The notes beneath the pieces were generated by a model. That model saw only the letters and a list, made by a program, of their open reading frames with translations, was not told where the DNA came from and made no database searches. 64,000 nucleotides of DNA from assembly GCF_025628885.1 (NCBI RefSeq), contig NZ_JAOTIF010000011.1, forward strand, positions 1 to 64,000, given 5' to 3'. Both the position numbers and the translations under genes were made by a program. Positions 46,257-56,105 of the stretch are shown here, piece after piece (position 1 is the first letter of the stretch; every line of letters starts with the position of its first letter). The stretch is from Paraflavisolibacter caeni. GTDB taxonomy: Bacteria > Bacteroidota > Bacteroidia > Chitinophagales > Chitinophagaceae.

Positions 46257-47624
46257 TTACTGCACTAAATCGCCTCTTAACCTCATTAGTTCTATTTCAG
46301 CAACTTTTGTATTGTATCTGGCTCCAATTAACCTATTGTTGGCATCCTCCAGGCTGCGTTGGGCTTCCCGCATTTCCAGAAAAGTAGAGACACCTAGTCG
46401 GTAACGTTCACGCGCGATGAATAGATTTTCCCGGACTAGCTTGATGTTATCTTCTTCCAATTGCAAGGTGCGCTTATGGAGGTCATAGTCCTTATATGCG
46501 TTAGCAATGCTGGAGGTAATTTGAGCAAGGTCCCTTTTATATAATAATTCCTGATATTTTATGTCTAATTCTGCGGACTTAATCAATCTTCGCGTATTCA
46601 TGCCATTAAATAGTGGAATAGTCGCAGCTAAACCGTAGTTAAAACCTCTATTTTGGTTAAATAAAGGTTGATAGGGGTCAACTACTGATTTATTATCATT
46701 GCGATTAAAGTTGTAAGCAGAGTTAAATGAGATTACAGGAAAGCGATCTGCTTTTTTTTCTTTTAACGTGAGCTGTGCAATGTCCAGATTCTTTTGTGTG
46801 ATCAATAACTGTGGATTCACAGAAGTTACGCCCGATTGAATAGCATCCAATGAAAGAGTTGCATTAATAGGAATGCTATCAATAACTGAATAGTTGGTGT
46901 TCACCGATACTGCCAGTAACTGATTGAGCTGTTCTTTTAGTTTCAGAATATTGGTTTGTTGTGTCATGTGGGCGGACCTTTGGGCATTCAAGTCAATTTG
47001 AGCCTGCAACATATCTGGTTTAGCGCCGGTTCCAATATCGAGTTTGTATTGCGCCAGTTTTAATCGCTCGTTGATCAAATCCATCTGTTCTTCAATGGCC
47101 TTTAATTGTTGCTGTTGTCGGACGATGTCATAATAAGTCCGCATTACTTCGGCAACAGATGTAACAACCTGGTTTTTGATCTGCAACTCGCCCAGTTCCA
47201 TAAATTCTCCTAACTTTTTCCGTGTTGCAAACATTTTCAGGCCATCGAACAGTGTCCAGTTAAGGCTTACAGATGCTGTAAGGTTGCTGGACTTTATGTT
47301 GTTCCCATCTCTTTTAGTACCATTTGCGAGTACCCTTTTATTGTCTACAATATTATAGATCATTCCTCCAGTTGCATTCAGACGAGGCGCAAAAGCATAG
47401 ACTGAATAAGAATAATCCAAGGCTGCCAGAGAAGAATCATTCCTGGACAACAATATGTCATAGTTATTTGCCAGCGAAATGGCAATTGCATCTTCAATAG
47501 ACAGTGTCTGTTGTTGTGCCTTTGCGGAAGTGGATAATACTAAGAATGTTACAATACTAACAAAGAGATTAGGAATTGTTATCCAGGGATTCAGTTGTAT
47601 GCAGTTTTTAATTTTCGAGTTCAT
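46257..47624 (-). CDS. TolC family outer-membrane efflux protein
   Basis: A 455-aa outer-membrane channel. A signal peptide (about 1-36, ending STSAKAQ) is followed by two OEP repeats with long coiled-coil helices (SIEDAIAISLANNYDILLSRND, then QMDLINERLKLAQYKLDIGTGAKPDMLQAQIDL and RENLFIARERYRLGVSTFLEM). It forms the outer duct of the RND pump encoded just upstream and overlaps the pump gene by 17 bp. An ATG at 47645 is also in frame. Confidence 0.92.
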   Translation of the reverse strand: MNSKIKNCIQLNPWITIPNLFVSIVTFLVLSTSAKAQQQTLSIEDAIAISLANNYDILLSRNDSSLAALDYSYSVYAFAPRLNATGGMIYNIVDNKRVLANGTKRDGNNIKSSNLTASVSLNWTLFDGLKMFATRKKLGEFMELGELQIKNQVVTSVAEVMRTYYDIVRQQQQLKAIEEQMDLINERLKLAQYKLDIGTGAKPDMLQAQIDLNAQRSAHMTQQTNILKLKEQLNQLLAVSVNTNYSVIDSIPINATLSLDAIQSGVTSVNPQLLITQKNLDIAQLTLKEKKADRFPVISFNSAYNFNRNDNKSVVDPYQPLFNQNRGFNYGLAATIPLFNGMNTRRLIKSAELDIKYQELLYKRDLAQITSSIANAYKDYDLHKRTLQLEEDNIKLVRENLFIARERYRLGVSTFLEMREAQRSLEDANNRLIGARYNTKVAEIELMRLRGDLVQ

Positions 47625-50600
47625 GAGCGTGTACCTGTTTTTCATGTTGGGTGATCATTTCTTTCTGTTCTGCTTCTTCCATTACTTCCAGTTCATTGCG
47701 TTTCTTTTTGGAAGATAAGTAGGAATACATAGCAGGTATTACAAAGAGCGTAAGTATCAAAGAAAACACGATACCTCCTACAATCACGATACCTAACGGA
47801 ATACGGCTAGTTGCTGCAGCCCCTAGTGAAAGAGCCAGGGGTAATGCACCAAGTGCCATGGCAAGGCTTGTCATTAAAATAGGACGCAGTCGTTGGCTGG
47901 CAGCATAAATTACAGCTTCGCCTTTCTTCATGCCATGTAGACGGTTCTGATTGGCGAATTCAACAATTAGAATACCATTCTTCGTTACCAGGCCAATCAG
48001 CATGATCATACCAATCTCAGAAAATATATTTAAGGTTTGGTCAAACGCCCAAAGCGATAACAATGCACCTGCAATGGCAAGAGGCACTGTAAGCATAATA
48101 ATCAGGGGGTCGATGAAGCTTTCAAATTGTGCTGCCAATACCAGGAAGATAAAGACCAGTGCCAGTAAAAATGCAAAGGCTATATTACTTGAGCTTTCGG
48201 CATAATCCCGACTGCTACCAGATAGTGATGTTGCAAAAGTCTCATCCAGTAATTTATCTGCAATTGACTGCATTGCTTTGATTCCATCCCCAATGGTTTT
48301 ACCAGGTGCCAGCCCTGCAGAAACAGTTGCAGATTTGTACCGGTTAAAGTGGTAAATAGTAGAAGGCGTTGTCGCTTCTTCAAATGAAACCAGATTGTCC
48401 AGGCTGATCATGTTTCCAGCAGCATTTCTAACATACATGCTTTTCAGATCCATGGGATCGTCTCGGTCTGAACGTGCCACCTGGCCAATTACCTGGTACT
48501 GTTTACCCTCTTTGATAAAATAACCCAGTCGGCGGTTACTTAATGCTAGTTGGAGTGTTTGAGATACATCCTCAACACTAACACCTAATTCGCTTGCTTT
48601 CAAGCGGTCAATGTTTACTCTTAATTCAGGTTTATTAAATTTCAGGTCAGCGTCAACACTTTGAAAGGTCGGATTATTACCTGCTTCTTCCAGGAAGCGT
48701 GGGAGTACTTGTGCCAGTTTATTAAAGTCGTTGTTTTGGATAACAAACTGTACCGGCAAGCCACCGCGGCGGTTAACAGCAATGGTTTGCTCTTCAATGG
48801 CAAAAGCTCTACCCTCGTTATATTTTGGTAGATTCCGGTTTACCATAGATACAATATCTTTTTGAGAACGCTCTCTTTCGTTTGGATCAACCAGAGTTAA
48901 TCGAACAAAACCCGAATTGGCTGAACCAGAACCACTGAAGCCCGGAGAAGTTACAGAAAGAATAGTCTGTTTTTCGGGCACAGAGTCCAACATTAAGTTG
49001 TTCAGGCGATCTATATATTTATCCATTGCATCAAACGAAGTGCCTTCTGGTGCAGTTACTTGAAGTCTGAACTGGCTACGGTCTTCCATAGGGGCTAATT
49101 CTGACTGAATACTGCCTCCAATAAAATAAATGATACTAGCACAAACTGCAATCACTATGAAGGCTACCCAGCGTACTTTCATAAAACGGGTCAGCAGTGA
49201 TTGATACCCGTTTTCCATACCCCTAAAGAACGGTTCTGTCTTATGATAGAACCAAGAATGTTTGTGTACGTCCTTACGGGTCATTTTTACGTTCAGAACC
49301 GGTGTGAGGGTAAGAGAAACGAAGGCTGAAATCAGAACTGCGCCTGCTACCACAATACCAAATTCACGAAATAATCTTCCCACAAAACCTTCCAGAAAAA
49401 TAATTGGCAAGAACACTACAGCCAAGGTGATGGAAGTAGAAATTACGGCGAAATATATTTCTTTAGAGCCTTCCTTCGCGGCCTTCCATTTATTCATACC
49501 GCGCTCCATCTTTTTATAAATATTCTCAGTAACCACAATTCCATCGTCCACCACCAGACCTGTTGCGAGAACGATTGCCAGAAGAGTAAGTACATTAATA
49601 GTAAAACCAGCAACATACATGATGAAAAATGCTCCTATCAGTGAAACCGGTATATCTATCAATGGTCGGAATGCAATCAACCAGTCCCTGAAGAACAGGT
49701 AAATGATCAGCACCACCAATAAAAAAGCAATGATCAAGGTTTCTTCAACTTCTAAAATGGATTTCTTAATGAATTTTGTTTGATCGAGAGCAATGTTGAG
49801 CTTGATGTCCTCGGGCATTTCTTTCTTGATCTGTTCGAAACGTTTGTAAAATTCATTGGAGATGGAAACATAATTCGAACCAGGCTGTGGCACGATCGCA
49901 AGCGCAATCATCGGAATGCCACTTTCTTTTAAGACTGTTTCTTCATTTTCTGGCCCTAATACAGCTTCTCCGATGTCTTTAATGCGGACGTCACTACCTG
50001 CGACATTTTTGACAATAATGTTGTTGAATTCTTCTTCAGTATTCAGACGGCCAAAAGTCCTTACCGTTAATTCCGTTGCATTACCTGAAATTTTGCCGGA
50101 AGGTAACTCTACGTTTTGTTGCAACAAGGCTGTTTGTACATCGTTGGGCGTTAGATTATAGGCTGTTAATTTTTCAGGATTAAACCAAATGCGCATGGCG
50201 TAACGCTTTTCTCCCCAAATCTGTATAGAGCTTACACCTGGAATTGTTTGCAATCTTTCCACTAATACGTTATTGGCCCATTCTGTTATTTCTAGCTGAT
50301 TCCGTGTGTTGCTTTGGACCGTCATTGAAATGATGGCATCAGAAGAGGCGTCAGCCTTTGATACTACTGGCGGGGCATCCAAATCGGAGGGCAGGGAACG
50401 AGTGGCTTGAGAAACCTTATCGCGGACGTCATTAGCAGCGGCTTCAAGGTCAACACTTAAATCAAATTCAACATTGATATTGCTGGAACCCGAGCTACTT
50501 AGGGATGTAATATTCTTTACACCAGCGATGCCATTGATAGCTTTTTCGAGTGGTTCGGTGATTTGCGATTCAATAATATCCGGGTTAGCTCCCGGGTAGG

Positions 50601-50748
50601 AGGTTCTTACATTGATATTGGGAGGATCAATGGCCGGATAATCGCGTACACCCAGAAACTTAAATCCAATTACTCCGAACAGCACAATAATGATGTTCAG
50701 CACAATGGCCAAAACCGGCCTCCGCAAACTTATTTCTGAAATGTTCAT
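47608..50748 (-). CDS. RND efflux transporter, inner-membrane permease (AcrB/MexB type)
   Basis: A 1046-aa HAE1-type pump, a full-length member with 12 membrane segments and two large periplasmic loops. The proton-relay double aspartate is in GLVVDDGIVVTENI (TM4), and SELAPMEDRSQFRLQV and GLVTKNGILIVEFAN mark the second half. It exports drugs or other amphiphiles; the substrate is not predictable. Middle gene of an adaptor-pump-TolC operon: 36 bp after the adaptor gene, 17-bp overlap with tolC. Confidence 0.95.
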   Translation of the reverse strand: MNISEISLRRPVLAIVLNIIIVLFGVIGFKFLGVRDYPAIDPPNINVRTSYPGANPDIIESQITEPLEKAINGIAGVKNITSLSSSGSSNINVEFDLSVDLEAAANDVRDKVSQATRSLPSDLDAPPVVSKADASSDAIISMTVQSNTRNQLEITEWANNVLVERLQTIPGVSSIQIWGEKRYAMRIWFNPEKLTAYNLTPNDVQTALLQQNVELPSGKISGNATELTVRTFGRLNTEEEFNNIIVKNVAGSDVRIKDIGEAVLGPENEETVLKESGIPMIALAIVPQPGSNYVSISNEFYKRFEQIKKEMPEDIKLNIALDQTKFIKKSILEVEETLIIAFLLVVLIIYLFFRDWLIAFRPLIDIPVSLIGAFFIMYVAGFTINVLTLLAIVLATGLVVDDGIVVTENIYKKMERGMNKWKAAKEGSKEIYFAVISTSITLAVVFLPIIFLEGFVGRLFREFGIVVAGAVLISAFVSLTLTPVLNVKMTRKDVHKHSWFYHKTEPFFRGMENGYQSLLTRFMKVRWVAFIVIAVCASIIYFIGGSIQSELAPMEDRSQFRLQVTAPEGTSFDAMDKYIDRLNNLMLDSVPEKQTILSVTSPGFSGSGSANSGFVRLTLVDPNERERSQKDIVSMVNRNLPKYNEGRAFAIEEQTIAVNRRGGLPVQFVIQNNDFNKLAQVLPRFLEEAGNNPTFQSVDADLKFNKPELRVNIDRLKASELGVSVEDVSQTLQLALSNRRLGYFIKEGKQYQVIGQVARSDRDDPMDLKSMYVRNAAGNMISLDNLVSFEEATTPSTIYHFNRYKSATVSAGLAPGKTIGDGIKAMQSIADKLLDETFATSLSGSSRDYAESSSNIAFAFLLALVFIFLVLAAQFESFIDPLIIMLTVPLAIAGALLSLWAFDQTLNIFSEIGMIMLIGLVTKNGILIVEFANQNRLHGMKKGEAVIYAASQRLRPILMTSLAMALGALPLALSLGAAATSRIPLGIVIVGGIVFSLILTLFVIPAMYSYLSSKKKRNELEVMEEAEQKEMITQHEKQVHAHELEN

Positions 50749-50784
50749 GAGATAGTCTTTTTATAAATATTTCAGCAATCAATT

Positions 50785-51873
50785 TTATTGGATTGATGCT
50801 GATGATTGATTAACTACTTTAGCCAGGGTGATAGGGGCTCCTGGTTTTACACTGAGCAGCCCCGTAACAACTACTGTGTCTCCTTTATTCAATCCGCTTG
50901 TGATTTGCACCATACTTGAATCGCGTACGCCAGTTGTTACGTCCACAAACTTTGCAGTTCCATTACTAAATAAAACAGTTTTTTTACCTCTGGCCTGAGG
51001 AACGATAGCCTGACTAGGGATCATCAAAGCATTGCTATTGGGATCAAAGTTCAACTTTACTTTGGCAAATCCACCTGGAACCAGACCGGTTTGATCTCCT
51101 TTCACACGAGCACGAATGGTAAGGCTACGGGTTGCCTGAGCTATGCCGGATTCAGTGGCCATCACTAATGCTGAGTAATTGCGATCGCTGCCATCCACAG
51201 TGAAATTTACAAAAGTTCCTGGCCGAATTTGGTTAATGTATTTTTCAGGAACATTGAAATCAATCTTAATATCGCTGGTCTTTTGAATTATAGTCAGAAT
51301 GCTTAGGGGCGTAACAAATGCCCCCACGCTCACTTCCTTTAAACCTAATTTACCACTGAAAGGTGCCCGAATAACGGTTTTGGCAATTGATGTGTTTATG
51401 ATATCCAGATCTGCCCGTAAGTTACTTACCTGGAGCGCAGTTATGTCATAATCCTGCTTGCTGATACCTCCAATTTTTTCCAATTGTTGATAGCGGTTTT
51501 CGGTTTGCTCAGCAATTTTTAATTGAACTTCAAGTTTACGTTTTTGAGCCTGCAAGTCTCCATCATACAGTTTTGCTAATATTGCTCCTTTACCAATAAA
51601 AGCACCTTCCCGGATGTAAAGGCCGATGATACGTCCTGAAACTTCAGGATGGATTTCAGTAGCTTCGTCGGCTACCAGAGTTCCTGACACTTCGATCGTT
51701 TCGCTAATAGTTTCTGTTTGCACTATAAAAACATCTACTTTGGGTGGAGGCGGCTTCATGCCCCCACGTTGCCCCTGAGTTGCAGAAACTTCTTTTTTTC
51801 TTTTTGATGAACAGGATATTAAGAGCATCGTTACGGAAAGACTAAAAAACAGTAGGTATAACAAATATTTCAT
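50785..51873 (-). CDS. RND efflux periplasmic adaptor (membrane fusion) lipoprotein
   Basis: A 362-aa HlyD/AcrA-type adaptor. A lipobox LLISC (Cys21) is followed by a lipoyl half-motif (IETVEVSGTLV-like SETIEVSGTLVADEATEIHPEVSGRI), a short helical hairpin (about 100-150) and beta-barrel domains. The frame extends upstream to 52050, but the family start is MKYLLYLLFF at 51873. A TACTTTTG box at 51912-51905 sits inside the extension. First gene of the efflux operon. Confidence 0.93.
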   Translation of the reverse strand: MKYLLYLLFFSLSVTMLLISCSSKRKKEVSATQGQRGGMKPPPPKVDVFIVQTETISETIEVSGTLVADEATEIHPEVSGRIIGLYIREGAFIGKGAILAKLYDGDLQAQKRKLEVQLKIAEQTENRYQQLEKIGGISKQDYDITALQVSNLRADLDIINTSIAKTVIRAPFSGKLGLKEVSVGAFVTPLSILTIIQKTSDIKIDFNVPEKYINQIRPGTFVNFTVDGSDRNYSALVMATESGIAQATRSLTIRARVKGDQTGLVPGGFAKVKLNFDPNSNALMIPSQAIVPQARGKKTVLFSNGTAKFVDVTTGVRDSSMVQITSGLNKGDTVVVTGLLSVKPGAPITLAKVVNQSSASIQ

Positions 51874-51904
51874 CTTAAGGTATTGGCGATTAAGGTTTAA
51901 GCGC

Positions 51905-51912
51905 CAAAAGTA
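51905..51912 (-). promoter_or_regulatory. -7 promoter box of the RND efflux operon
   Basis: The minus strand reads TACTTTTG, an exact TAnnTTTG match, 32 bases before the adaptor ATG at 51873. No -33 partner is evident. No TetR-type palindrome was recognised nearby. Confidence 0.5.
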
Positions 51913-52090
51913 GCCACAAATCGGAAAAAAGTATTTTAAAGGACGCCTTGAAAATGTAGGATTAACATTAATTAACTGGCTATTGTATGAACTTGATGAA
52001 AAATGGTAGCATGCAGGTGATAAAAAACATATATAAGATATTCTTATCATTATTACCTAGTTTGATGCCATTTGGAAATGCAGGGGTGTA

Positions 52091-53410
52091 CTACAATCCA
52101 AATGGATAAGTGTCGGGCATCTGATGGCTGTGTGGTGCCAAGTGAAGTGGATGCAGTGCTGATGATTTGTCAATATAAATAAACGCATCATATCGCTGAG
52201 GCAAGATAGTAGGTACATAGTTGCCATAACTTTCATAATGTGGTCTGTAAACTACCCCAACAGCTCTGTGACCGATCCGTTGATCGAAAAAAGGGGTATC
52301 CCTGAAATCTTCCATGAACAGTAGTTTATTCGAATCATCTGCCAGATGTAAAAGGTATTCCCAACTGCCGTCTCTTGCTTCTGGCAAATCCATTTTCTTC
52401 ATAGGGGCACCCCAACTGCTCCCTGCTATAACTGTGCCTTCATAGCTTCCGAAGCCAACAAGTGCTACATCCTTCTCCGGATAGCGGGTGCGCGCCAGTT
52501 CTCCAATATTGTACATACCTTCATCGGTCATGTCGGTTGCTCTCGAATCACCAATATGAGTATTGTGTTCCCAAACAATTGCCTTTGAATCTGGCCCGTG
52601 AAAGTCCAGAAGCCTTTCTAAAGTTTCTTCCATGTGGCTATCACGGACATTCCAGGATTGAGGACCACCGTTGATCATGGCACGGTAATATTTTTCGGCA
52701 TTGACAGCAATCAGGGCATTCTGCTCTGTGCTAAATACGACTTCTTCATCTGAATCGTATTGAGGAAGCTTTCGCCGGATCTCCTGAAGAAGCCCGACAA
52801 CTTCTTCCTGGCATAAATCAGGGACCATTTTTGAAGCATAAGCATAGGATGTTCCTTCATCATTTTTGTATGGTTCGAAGCATAGGAAAGCTTCTTCGGC
52901 TTTTGTAAGTGCCTGAGGATCTACTTTTTGAAGGTATTCCCTGACGGCATGAAGAGAGTCCCAAAGACTATATACATCAAGCCCATAAAAGCCGATCCTT
53001 TGATTATACTGCAATGATTTATTGTAGTTGTTCAACCACTCTGTCAATGCTGCTATTTCCCAGTTTGCCCACATCCAGGTTGGCCATCGGTCGAAGGTTT
53101 TCAGGATTTCCAAGGCGCTTGTACCGGCTTTTCCTTTTATATACCTGTTAATTCTATAGCAATCTGGCCAATCGCCCTCAACAGCTATGAAGTTGAACCC
53201 CTTTCGTTCAATTAATTGTATGCTGATGTAACTGCGCCAAGTGTAGTATTCATGAGTTCCGTGGGTGGCTTCTCCTAACATTACGATCCGCTTATTGCCT
53301 ATGCTCTCAATAAGTACGTCGAGGTCTACCATTTGATTAATCTCTATGCTTCTTTCTTTTATAAATTGAACAGCCTGCTGTTCGTCCTGATGTGTTTTTG
53401 TGAATATCAT
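52091..53410 (-). CDS. Erythromycin esterase family protein
   Basis: A 439-aa cytoplasmic hydrolase-like protein of the EreA/succinoglycan-biosynthesis family. Motifs are MLGEATHGTHEYYTWR (about 50-65) with the family catalytic His, FIAVEGDWPDCYRINRYI, VWEHNTHIGDSRATDM with a second conserved His, and VALVGFGSYEG. Many environmental members do not act on macrolides, so resistance should not be assumed. It sits alone behind the RND operon on the same strand; a 9-bp inverted repeat (52068-52076/52097-52105) spans its stop. Confidence 0.87.
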   Translation of the reverse strand: MIFTKTHQDEQQAVQFIKERSIEINQMVDLDVLIESIGNKRIVMLGEATHGTHEYYTWRSYISIQLIERKGFNFIAVEGDWPDCYRINRYIKGKAGTSALEILKTFDRWPTWMWANWEIAALTEWLNNYNKSLQYNQRIGFYGLDVYSLWDSLHAVREYLQKVDPQALTKAEEAFLCFEPYKNDEGTSYAYASKMVPDLCQEEVVGLLQEIRRKLPQYDSDEEVVFSTEQNALIAVNAEKYYRAMINGGPQSWNVRDSHMEETLERLLDFHGPDSKAIVWEHNTHIGDSRATDMTDEGMYNIGELARTRYPEKDVALVGFGSYEGTVIAGSSWGAPMKKMDLPEARDGSWEYLLHLADDSNKLLFMEDFRDTPFFDQRIGHRAVGVVYRPHYESYGNYVPTILPQRYDAFIYIDKSSALHPLHLAPHSHQMPDTYPFGL

Positions 53411-53740
53411 AAAACTGGCATTATATAATGAAATATACCCGAAACATTATGCCAAGGCGAAGGTGGGAATGTACTTAGGGGAATAGGATTGGGGACGCAA
53501 GCGGTGAGTGAATATCGCGGCTGTAAATATATTTTCTTGATGAGCAGGTGGTAAAAATGCTTTCCAAAGTTAAAAGAGAGCATGAGATGAACTAGGTAGT
53601 ATAAGTGAAAAGGATTAACCACACATTTCTGAATAATATCTTTTCTTGTATTCAAGGACATTAATATAATATTCCATCAGGAAAATAGGCTTTTATGTTT
53701 GGACTAGAGTTTGTAACTTATAAGCACAAATGCTTTAATT
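53411..53740. other. Divergent intergenic region, no gene seen
   Basis: 330 bases between the esterase-like gene and the Cys-rich protein gene. An 84-codon minus frame here has no family resemblance and poor codon use. I see no exact TAnnTTTG box, only TTTG near 53698 and TAACTTAT near 53714 ahead of the plus-strand gene. Confidence 0.5.
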
Positions 53741-54070
53741 ATGACCGGATATCATCAAAATCAAAGTTGTATTGAGGCTTGTTTAAGATGTGCGTCTATT
53801 TGCAATTATTGTGCATCTGCATGTACTCAGGAGTATGAGATTCAAATGATGGCACATTGCATTCAATTAGATATGGAATGCGCTGTCATTTGTAATGCAA
53901 CAGCACAATTATTGAGTTTAGGGAGCTCGAAAGCAGATGAAGTATGCCGCATTTGTGCTGAAATGTGCGAAGCATGTGCAGTTGAATGTGCAAAACATGA
54001 AAATGACCACTGCCAGGAATGTTCAAAGGTTTGCCGTCAATGTGCTGAAGAGTGCAGGAGAATGGTATAG
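53741..54070 (+). CDS. Four-helix-bundle copper-binding protein (Csp/DUF326 type)
   Basis: A 109-aa protein with 19 cysteines spaced mainly three or four residues apart along predicted helices (C10, C14, C17, C21, C24, C28, then C69, C72, C76, C79, C83, C91, C94, C98, C101, C105). This is the hallmark of Csp proteins, whose four-helix bundle stores many Cu(I) ions inside its core. No signal peptide is present, so it is a cytosolic Csp3-like form. No copper ATPase or copper regulator is adjacent. Confidence 0.9.
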   Translation: MTGYHQNQSCIEACLRCASICNYCASACTQEYEIQMMAHCIQLDMECAVICNATAQLLSLGSSKADEVCRICAEMCEACAVECAKHENDHCQECSKVCRQCAEECRRMV

Positions 54071-54094
54071 TCATTTAAAGTCTTTGGTTCTTAG

Positions 54095-54129
54095 TTGCAA
54101 TACAAAGTCAAGAACCTCAGTTACATTTG
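54095..54129 (+). promoter_or_regulatory. Promoter of the ABC exporter gene
   Basis: TACATTTG (54122-54129), followed by C, matches TAnnTTTG(C) exactly and ends 17 bases before the TTG start at 54147. A TTG at 54095-54097 is 24 bases upstream, slightly beyond normal spacing. Confidence 0.5.
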
Positions 54130-54146
54130 CAGAAATTGTGTGAGCC

Positions 54147-55979
54147 TTGAAGCATTTAAAAGCAGTTAATAAATATTTCTGGAAATACCGTTTTCGTCTT
54201 GGGATTGGTATTTTGTTTATTATCATTTCCAATTATTTTGGAGTATTAGCTCCGCAGGTTACCGGATTTGTTATTGATTACGTTCAGCGATCTCTGAATT
54301 TGCCAGGATATCAGCCAAGTGGCAACAGGCCTTCTTATGATATATTGGTGCAAGCTTTCATTGCCAAAGTTGAGCAATCGCAATATTCTGTCAGCGGTGT
54401 GGTTGCATTAAGTGGTATAACTATTCTGATTCTTGCTTTGTTGCGCGGCTTGTTTATGTTCCTTATGAGACAAACAATTATTGTAATGAGCCGTCATATT
54501 GAATATGATCAGAAAAACGAAGTGTTTGCTCATTATCAGAAGCTTGATACTTCTTTTTTCAAATCGCATTCAGTTGGTGATCTGATGAGCCGCATGGCGG
54601 AGGATGTAAGCCGGGTCAGGATGTTTACAGGTCCTGCCATTATGTATGTGGTCAATCTCATTTCTTTGATATCATTAAGCTTATTTTTTATGTTCCGGAG
54701 GGATGTGGAACTGACTTTGTATGTTTTAGCTCCCTTACCTGTATTAGCGGCTACCATCTATTTGGTCAACACCATAATTCATAGAAAAAGCGAAGAGCTA
54801 CAGGCTACCCTAGCTTCTCTAACAACCAATGCGCAGCAATCTTATTCCGGAATCCGGGTCATTAAATCGTTTGCTCAAGAAACTGCACAACTCCGGTTTT
54901 TTGAACAAAACAGCGAAACTTATAAAAGGAGAGCAACTGAATTGGCAAAAGTAGAGGCCTTGTACTTTCCGTCTATGACATTGTTCATTGGTTTGAGTAC
55001 CCTGCTTACCATCATGATCGGGGGGCTTTATTATATTAATGGACAGCACAATATTGGCATAGATACTATTGTAGAATTTGTGATTTATATTAACCTTTTA
55101 ACGTTCCCGGTAAGTGCCATTGGTTGGACAGCCAGTATGGTCCAAAGAGCATCGGCTTCACAAAAGAGGCTAAATGAGTTCCTGGATACTAAACCAGCAA
55201 TACAGAATAATCAATCAAATAAGAAAGTTGCGCTTCATGGCCCAATTGAATTTCGGGACGTTAATTTTATCTACCCACATACGAATATCCATGCGCTTAA
55301 GAATTTCAACCTTGAGATCAAGCCCGGAGAGCGGATCGCTATAATTGGGCGAACGGGTAGCGGGAAGAGTACCTTAGCTCAATTGCTGCTGCGCATGTAT
55401 GACGTTACCTCAGGCGAAATTATACTTAATGGCGTTAATATTAAGGATATTGAGCTGCAATCACTGCGTCAACAAATCAGTTATGTGCCTCAGGATGGTT
55501 TCTTATTTAGTGATACAATAGAAAACAATATTGCTTTCGGCGCTGTGCAGGAAGATAAAACTAAAGTAGAGCAAGCTGCGGCCTTGGCTGTGGTGGATAG
55601 AGACATCGCAGGATTTCCTGAAAAATATAAAACTGTAGTAGGCGAGCGGGGGGTAACCCTAAGTGGAGGGCAGAAACAGCGTGTTTCCATAGCCCGCGCT
55701 TTAATGAAAGAAGCACCTGTATTGATACTGGATGATGCTTTGAGTGCCGTAGATGCGCGGACTGAAAAGGCTATTTTATCACAATTAGATCAATATTTAC
55801 ACAATAAAACTTCACTGTTTATCACGCACCGGATATTTAACTTGATAAATTTTCATAAGATTATTGTCCTGGAAAATGGTCGCATTGCAGAACAGGGTAC
55901 ACATGCAGAACTTTTAGCCAAAGAGGGTATTTATACCGAAATGTATGCCCACCAGATGCAGGAAAATAATGAAGAATAA
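54147..55979 (+). CDS. ABC transporter, fused permease and ATP-binding protein (exporter)
   Basis: A 610-aa half-transporter of the MsbA/MdlB type. The transmembrane domain spans about 15-335 with six helices. The nucleotide-binding domain spans about 365-605: Walker A GRTGSGKST, Q-loop, signature LSGGQKQR, Walker B VLILDDALSAVD and switch His in FITHRI. It presumably dimerises and exports a lipid or drug. The start is a TTG directly after an in-frame stop (54141-54143); no ATG is available before the first helix. Confidence 0.92.
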   Translation: MKHLKAVNKYFWKYRFRLGIGILFIIISNYFGVLAPQVTGFVIDYVQRSLNLPGYQPSGNRPSYDILVQAFIAKVEQSQYSVSGVVALSGITILILALLRGLFMFLMRQTIIVMSRHIEYDQKNEVFAHYQKLDTSFFKSHSVGDLMSRMAEDVSRVRMFTGPAIMYVVNLISLISLSLFFMFRRDVELTLYVLAPLPVLAATIYLVNTIIHRKSEELQATLASLTTNAQQSYSGIRVIKSFAQETAQLRFFEQNSETYKRRATELAKVEALYFPSMTLFIGLSTLLTIMIGGLYYINGQHNIGIDTIVEFVIYINLLTFPVSAIGWTASMVQRASASQKRLNEFLDTKPAIQNNQSNKKVALHGPIEFRDVNFIYPHTNIHALKNFNLEIKPGERIAIIGRTGSGKSTLAQLLLRMYDVTSGEIILNGVNIKDIELQSLRQQISYVPQDGFLFSDTIENNIAFGAVQEDKTKVEQAAALAVVDRDIAGFPEKYKTVVGERGVTLSGGQKQRVSIARALMKEAPVLILDDALSAVDARTEKAILSQLDQYLHNKTSLFITHRIFNLINFHKIIVLENGRIAEQGTHAELLAKEGIYTEMYAHQMQENNEE

Positions 55980-56020
55980 AAATATACTGATTAAAATCAT
56001 AATGATTGATTGTACGTCTT

Positions 56021-56051
56021 TTTGGCTGTATGAAAAACAATATTATATTTG
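56021..56051 (+). promoter_or_regulatory. Consensus Bacteroidota promoter of the DUF3276 gene
   Basis: TTTG (56021-56024), 19 bases, TATATTTG (56044-56051): a complete match to TTTG-N19-TAnnTTTG, the best promoter in the window. Transcription would start near 56057, 49 bases before the GTG start. Confidence 0.8.
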
Positions 56052-56105
56052 TGAGGAACAAACAACTTTACCAAAACATTTTATTAACTGTAAAATTTAA
56101 CGACT

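Noticed and set aside
52091-53410. Erythromycin-resistance gene reading
   Set aside because: The family is broad and mostly non-resistance in environmental Bacteroidota; no mobile context or resistance neighbours support it.
53407-53661. 84-codon minus ORF upstream of the esterase-like gene
   Set aside because: Atypical composition, no start signal, overlaps the start of the real gene on the same strand by 4 bp only by chance.
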